From JACMLD01 sp044223995 (GTDB lineage Bacteria > Bacteroidota > Bacteroidia > Chitinophagales > Chitinophagaceae), in assembly GCA_044223995.1 (NCBI GenBank), contig JBGALE010000004.1, forward strand, positions 372,001 through 436,000: a DNA stretch of 64,000 nucleotides, read 5' to 3'. The first letter of the stretch is position 1. Each line of letters starts with the position of its first letter. The notes beneath the pieces were generated by a model, which was not told where the DNA came from, ran no database searches, and saw nothing but the letters and a program-made list of their open reading frames with translations. Below are positions 61,108 through 64,000 of this stretch, one piece after another. The position numbers were made by a program, and so were the translations under genes.

Positions 61108-61938
61108 ATGACTGGACATTATAAAAAAGCAATAGATGGCTTAGAAGAAGAAATAAAAGAACTGACCTATGAGCAGGGTAATTCTTTAGCGTCCTATGAA
61201 AAAGCTGTTGAACTTATCTTGAGTAAGACAGCCAAACTGAAAAATTATGTATTGAAAACAGGGTTTAAGAATCAGCAAGAGGAAATACACTTTTTTAAAC
61301 AGATTAAACCCTTATTTATAGCTAAGCTCATTTATTATAATTCGATATACAAAATTGAAACAAAAAGACCGCATGGCGGTGGCAAAATAATAAAAAAGTA
61401 TCTCTATAACGAGCTTTCTAAAATCAAGAGATACTTTGACAACAACTTTGAGTTTTACAGGTATTATAGAACCAATAGCACCTATCTTGACGATAAATAT
61501 TTTGCGCGGGGAAAGCATGATATTAAGCTATGCCTGGACACCTACTATTTTCAGTCAGACCAAACTTTTTCTACTTCACATGATTACAAGGTAGCCAAAA
61601 TAATAGCCAATGATTTGATACAGGTGTATATCGAAGACCAGCTTTATAATAAAATTCCGGAAGATAAATCAATAGGCAAGCAAAAGCTGAACTGGACGGG
61701 CAGCAAAGCCGGATTGATAGAACTGATTTATGCGCTGCACTATCAGGGCGTTTTTGATAACGGGAACAGCGATATTAAAGTGATTGTTAAAACATTTGAA
61801 GATATGCTCAATATTAATTTGGGCGATTTTTATCACACCTATTTGGAACTTAGGAGCAGGAAAATGAACCGGACGAAGTTCCTTGATGCTTTGCGGGACG
61901 AACTTATTAGGAAAATGGATGAGCAGGACGAAAGGTAA
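61108..61938 (+). CDS. RteC-type regulator
   Basis: This 276-residue mainly helical protein resembles RteC of CTnDOT-type elements: the N-terminal helical region (KAVELILSKTAKLKNYVLK), EEIHFFKQIKPLFIAKLIYYN, and the C-terminal wHTH-like part with LNWTGSKAGLIELIYALHYQGVF, IKVIVKTFEDMLNINLGDFYHTYLELRSRK. In CTnDOT, RteC activates excision genes in response to tetracycline via RteA/RteB. No RteA or RteB and no tet gene are in view, so its trigger is unknown. Confidence 0.85.
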   Translation: MTGHYKKAIDGLEEEIKELTYEQGNSLASYEKAVELILSKTAKLKNYVLKTGFKNQQEEIHFFKQIKPLFIAKLIYYNSIYKIETKRPHGGGKIIKKYLYNELSKIKRYFDNNFEFYRYYRTNSTYLDDKYFARGKHDIKLCLDTYYFQSDQTFSTSHDYKVAKIIANDLIQVYIEDQLYNKIPEDKSIGKQKLNWTGSKAGLIELIYALHYQGVFDNGNSDIKVIVKTFEDMLNINLGDFYHTYLELRSRKMNRTKFLDALRDELIRKMDEQDER

Positions 61939-62163
61939 ACGCAGTTTTATCAGGGCGTGCCACCGCCTGCATTTTCCTATACACAATAGCCCATGCAAAA
62001 ATGCAAACGCTGTCGAGCTATCCGCTATATCTTTTGAGCTACGCTCGCAACCTTCGGCACAAGCTATCGCTTGTATCTCGGTTGTCCCTAACAAAAGGAT
62101 GCCGCTTCTATCCCTCACGCTATATACCATTCAGAAAACTAAGCATCTTGCCGACTTCCGAAT

Positions 62164-63108
62164 TTATCTTAGAAAAGGCAAACCATTTTGCAGCATCAAA
62201 ATCTCTTTCAGTTTTTCCATAGCTTGTCTATGTTTTTTATCGTCCATTTTTGAAAGGTTGAGCAATTTCCATTGTACGGACGGCAGGTTTGAAACTTCTT
62301 CAATGTTACTCAAGCCCAATAATTCCCATTGAGGATTTAGTTCTTTAAATGACAACAAAAATGCCCGCTCCTCTGCTGTCATTTCTTTATTGATAACGGC
62401 TATCAGTTGTTCCCTTACCTGTTCCAGTTCTTCAACAGGAACATCCACTTTTGCCATTTGTTTGAACTCCGCCTCATATACTTCACGTATATCTTTACGA
62501 TGAGGGGCAAGCAGTTCAGCCATCGGTCGCTGATGACTGGTTAAGAAAACGAGGAATGTTTTTCGTAAATCTTGCGTGAACCCCTCATTTTCCAACAGGA
62601 ATTTTATATCGAATAAATCACGGGGATGCTGCCTGTCCAATGCTGCACAAATCTTTCCGGCATATAAATCGGGTAACGAAGCCACCTGTATTTCGGCATA
62701 TCCAAATTCCCGTTCTACGGTTTCGCAAACCTCCATTCGGATTTCAGGAAATACCGTTCCCCGGATAACAGGCGACAGTTCCACTTTGATACGTACATCG
62801 CCTGATTGAAGAATTAAGCGGAGTGCATTGCCCTGTTCGTGGGTATTTTGTATATGGATGCCCGGAATAGTTTTCTTAATCAGCCCGCTCAACCGGGATA
62901 GTGCTTCACGGATATTTACAAGTGCTTTCTCACGGGCTTCGGAGGGTAGGTACAGCAAATCAATATCTACCGACAACCTGGGCAACTCCCGATAGAACAG
63001 GTTTATGGCCGTACCACCTTTGAGCGCAAAGCATTTTTCGCTGTCCAGGAGTGGCAGTACACGTACCAGTAATTGAACTTGCCTGTAATAAATGCTGTCT
63101 TTTTTCAT
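62164..63108 (-). CDS. AbiEii-type nucleotidyltransferase toxin
   Basis: This 314-residue protein is a DNA polymerase beta-like nucleotidyltransferase of the AbiEii family. The core has ALKGGTAINLFYRELPRLSVDIDLLY with GG-T/S and Asp-x-Asp (D-I-D), and a C-terminal helical region. In known systems AbiEii transfers nucleotides to tRNAs and blocks growth upon infection. It begins 1 bp after the antitoxin gene stop. It is preceded (right) by the antitoxin, as usual. Confidence 0.9.
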   Translation of the reverse strand: MKKDSIYYRQVQLLVRVLPLLDSEKCFALKGGTAINLFYRELPRLSVDIDLLYLPSEAREKALVNIREALSRLSGLIKKTIPGIHIQNTHEQGNALRLILQSGDVRIKVELSPVIRGTVFPEIRMEVCETVEREFGYAEIQVASLPDLYAGKICAALDRQHPRDLFDIKFLLENEGFTQDLRKTFLVFLTSHQRPMAELLAPHRKDIREVYEAEFKQMAKVDVPVEELEQVREQLIAVINKEMTAEERAFLLSFKELNPQWELLGLSNIEEVSNLPSVQWKLLNLSKMDDKKHRQAMEKLKEILMLQNGLPFLR

Positions 63109-63109
63109 C

Positions 63110-63898
63110 TTAGGTTTGAAAATCTTTAGGGATGGTTATTTTATAGGTTTTATCAAGTTCACCGCCTTTGACGATTACCCGGTTACCGGAACCGAGGTCT
63201 ATGGTATTGGTGTGCAGTTTTGAGAACCACGTATAGTTGTGCCGTGAACCAAACCAAAGGAAAAGCCGTTTTACTTTTACGTTTGTGCAGGCTTCTAATA
63301 ACGCCTGTACTGTTCGTGGAGATAGAGAGGTCATTCCCTGTATAAGCTGGTCGGCATGTTCCAATGAGATTTTTGCGGGTACTTCATTCAGCATTTCGAG
63401 GCAGGCTCTTTCCGGACAGGATATTTTCAGTTCATCCATACCGTCTTTCCAAAAAACAGAGGAAGTATATTTGTCAGATGCTTTCTTTTCCATACCGGAA
63501 AAAAGCTCGTTCCGGGGATGCCGTATAAAGGTTATGTTTTCCGCCAGTTCATTCAGCCACAAAGGCAATTTATCATTTCCATACAGGTGAACAGTTTCTT
63601 TTTTTGAGTTAGGGAGATAATGGGAGAACCCCTTTAACTCCAATGCGGTCAAACCTCCTACAACAAAATCCGTTTCCATTATAGCTTGGAGTGTATAGAC
63701 CATGCTCTGCCACGAAAGCTGAACTTTGCCCCGTGTATAAAGCCCTTTCCACAACGATTTCAGTTGTTCGCTTTTCACAAGGTTATCAATGGCATGTTTA
63801 TCCAAAGCAGCCTGTTCAACCAGCCAGTTGCGGGTTACAATCGTACTTTCGGGCATTATTTGCTCCAATAGTTTACGCCTTTCCGGGTTAAGCGCCAT
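63110..63898 (-). CDS. AbiEi-family antitoxin
   Basis: This 262-residue protein has an N-terminal winged helix (ALDKHAIDNLVKSEQLKSLWKGLYTRGK) and a C-terminal AbiEi domain with TALELKGFSHYLP and KDGMDELKISCPERACLEML. AbiEi proteins repress their own promoter by binding inverted repeats and inhibit the toxin at the RNA or expression level (type IV system). Palindromes at 63919-63935 and 63981-63997 flank its promoter. Confidence 0.88.
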   Translation of the reverse strand: MALNPERRKLLEQIMPESTIVTRNWLVEQAALDKHAIDNLVKSEQLKSLWKGLYTRGKVQLSWQSMVYTLQAIMETDFVVGGLTALELKGFSHYLPNSKKETVHLYGNDKLPLWLNELAENITFIRHPRNELFSGMEKKASDKYTSSVFWKDGMDELKISCPERACLEMLNEVPAKISLEHADQLIQGMTSLSPRTVQALLEACTNVKVKRLFLWFGSRHNYTWFSKLHTNTIDLGSGNRVIVKGGELDKTYKITIPKDFQT

Positions 63899-63918
63899 AT
63901 TTACCTGTTTTAATTCAG

Positions 63919-63935
63919 ACGGCGTTTATCGCCGT
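63919..63935. promoter_or_regulatory. AbiE operator, palindrome 1
   Basis: ACGGCG-TTTAT-CGCCGT is a perfect 6-bp palindrome around 5 nt, just downstream of the -7 box on the minus strand, covering the likely start site of the AbiE transcript. It is the exact reverse complement of the palindrome at 63981-63997. Confidence 0.8.
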
Positions 63936-63940
63936 TGAAA

Positions 63941-63971
63941 CAAAGTTAGATAAATAAATTGTTTGCTACAA
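63941..63971 (-). promoter_or_regulatory. Promoter of abiE operon
   Basis: On the minus strand, TTG (63971-63969) and TAACTTTG (63948-63941) are separated by 20 nt, a match to the Bacteroidota pattern. The two palindromes flank this promoter on either side. Confidence 0.75.
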
Positions 63972-63980
63972 GTAAAAATG

Positions 63981-63997
63981 ACGGCGATAAACGCCGT
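63981..63997. promoter_or_regulatory. AbiE operator, palindrome 2
   Basis: ACGGCG-ATAAA-CGCCGT, the reverse complement of palindrome 1, lies just upstream of the -33 box. Its centre is 62 bp from that of the first, about six helical turns, so one antitoxin oligomer could bridge both and loop the promoter. Confidence 0.8.
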
Positions 63998-64000
63998 TGA

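Noticed and set aside
61939..62163. Possible repeat or attachment site after the RteC-type gene
   Set aside because: The 225 bp contain GC-rich words and small inverted pairs but nothing I can tie to a function.
1..64000. CRISPR arrays, rRNA genes and insertion sequences
   Set aside because: No regularly spaced repeat-spacer pattern, no rRNA sequence and no transposase frame were seen.

Overview
The window looks like Bacteroidota chromosome, probably a Chitinophagaceae-type soil or water bacterium. Promoters fit the Bacteroidota pattern (TTG or TTTG, about 19-21 nt, then TAnnTTTG). The left third carries glycan- and peptide-degrading secreted enzymes, a DUF2723 membrane protein, a CutC homologue and an FtsX-like permease. 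The conjugation genes follow the tra/mob set of Bacteroidota conjugative transposons of the CTnDOT type. No species can be named from sequence alone.

Positions 1-19,993 are ordinary chromosome. They hold a truncated GH20 hexosaminidase, a CocE-type hydrolase, an NTF2-like protein, a glycosylasparaginase-like enzyme, CutC, a MoxR-like ATPase with its VWA partner, DUF2723, an SAM hydroxide adenosyltransferase, an SDR, tRNA-Lys(UUU), an ABC permease, a GH63-like lipoprotein, a YWKNG-repeat propeller lipoprotein and tRNA-Lys(CUU). The 3' end of tRNA-Lys(UUU) is repeated exactly 167 bp downstream, which looks like an old integration scar.

From about 19,960 to beyond the right edge lies an integrative conjugative element (ICE) next to tRNA-Lys(CUU). 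Its left end has a serine recombinase whose reading frame ends inside the tRNA, a small coupled ORF and an ArdA antirestriction gene. The transfer machinery is traE-traQ (35,937 to 26,108, minus strand), traA-B-D (47,798 to 45,971, minus strand), a hairpin-rich oriT candidate (48,328-48,419), mobA-mobB and the mobC coupling protein. The right part has a TetR-controlled seven-gene RND efflux operon with a cytochrome b, an RteC-type regulator and an AbiE toxin-antitoxin pair whose promoter lies between two mirror-image palindromes.

AT-rich cargo interrupts this backbone at several points. A helicase plus an unknown partner sits between ardA and traQ. An Mrr-like nuclease sits between mobB and mobC. 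Two large modules sit between traE and traD. The first (36,168-40,499) is the most interesting: a probable acyl-carrier-protein-like protein, an XRE regulator, an ImmA/IrrE peptidase, a thymidylate-synthase-like protein, a member of the alpha-glutamyl/putrescinyl-thymine pyrophosphorylase (5-hmdU kinase helical domain) family, a MazG-like pyrophosphohydrolase and a holo-ACP synthase. Together they look like a carrier-protein-dependent nucleotide or DNA-base modification system, possibly antiviral. The second (40,770-45,858) is an XRE regulator, SIR2, HerA and a PD-(D/E)XK-like protein, an extended SIR2-HerA defence system. A decayed copy of the traD 3' end lies between the two modules and records how cargo was stacked at this spot.
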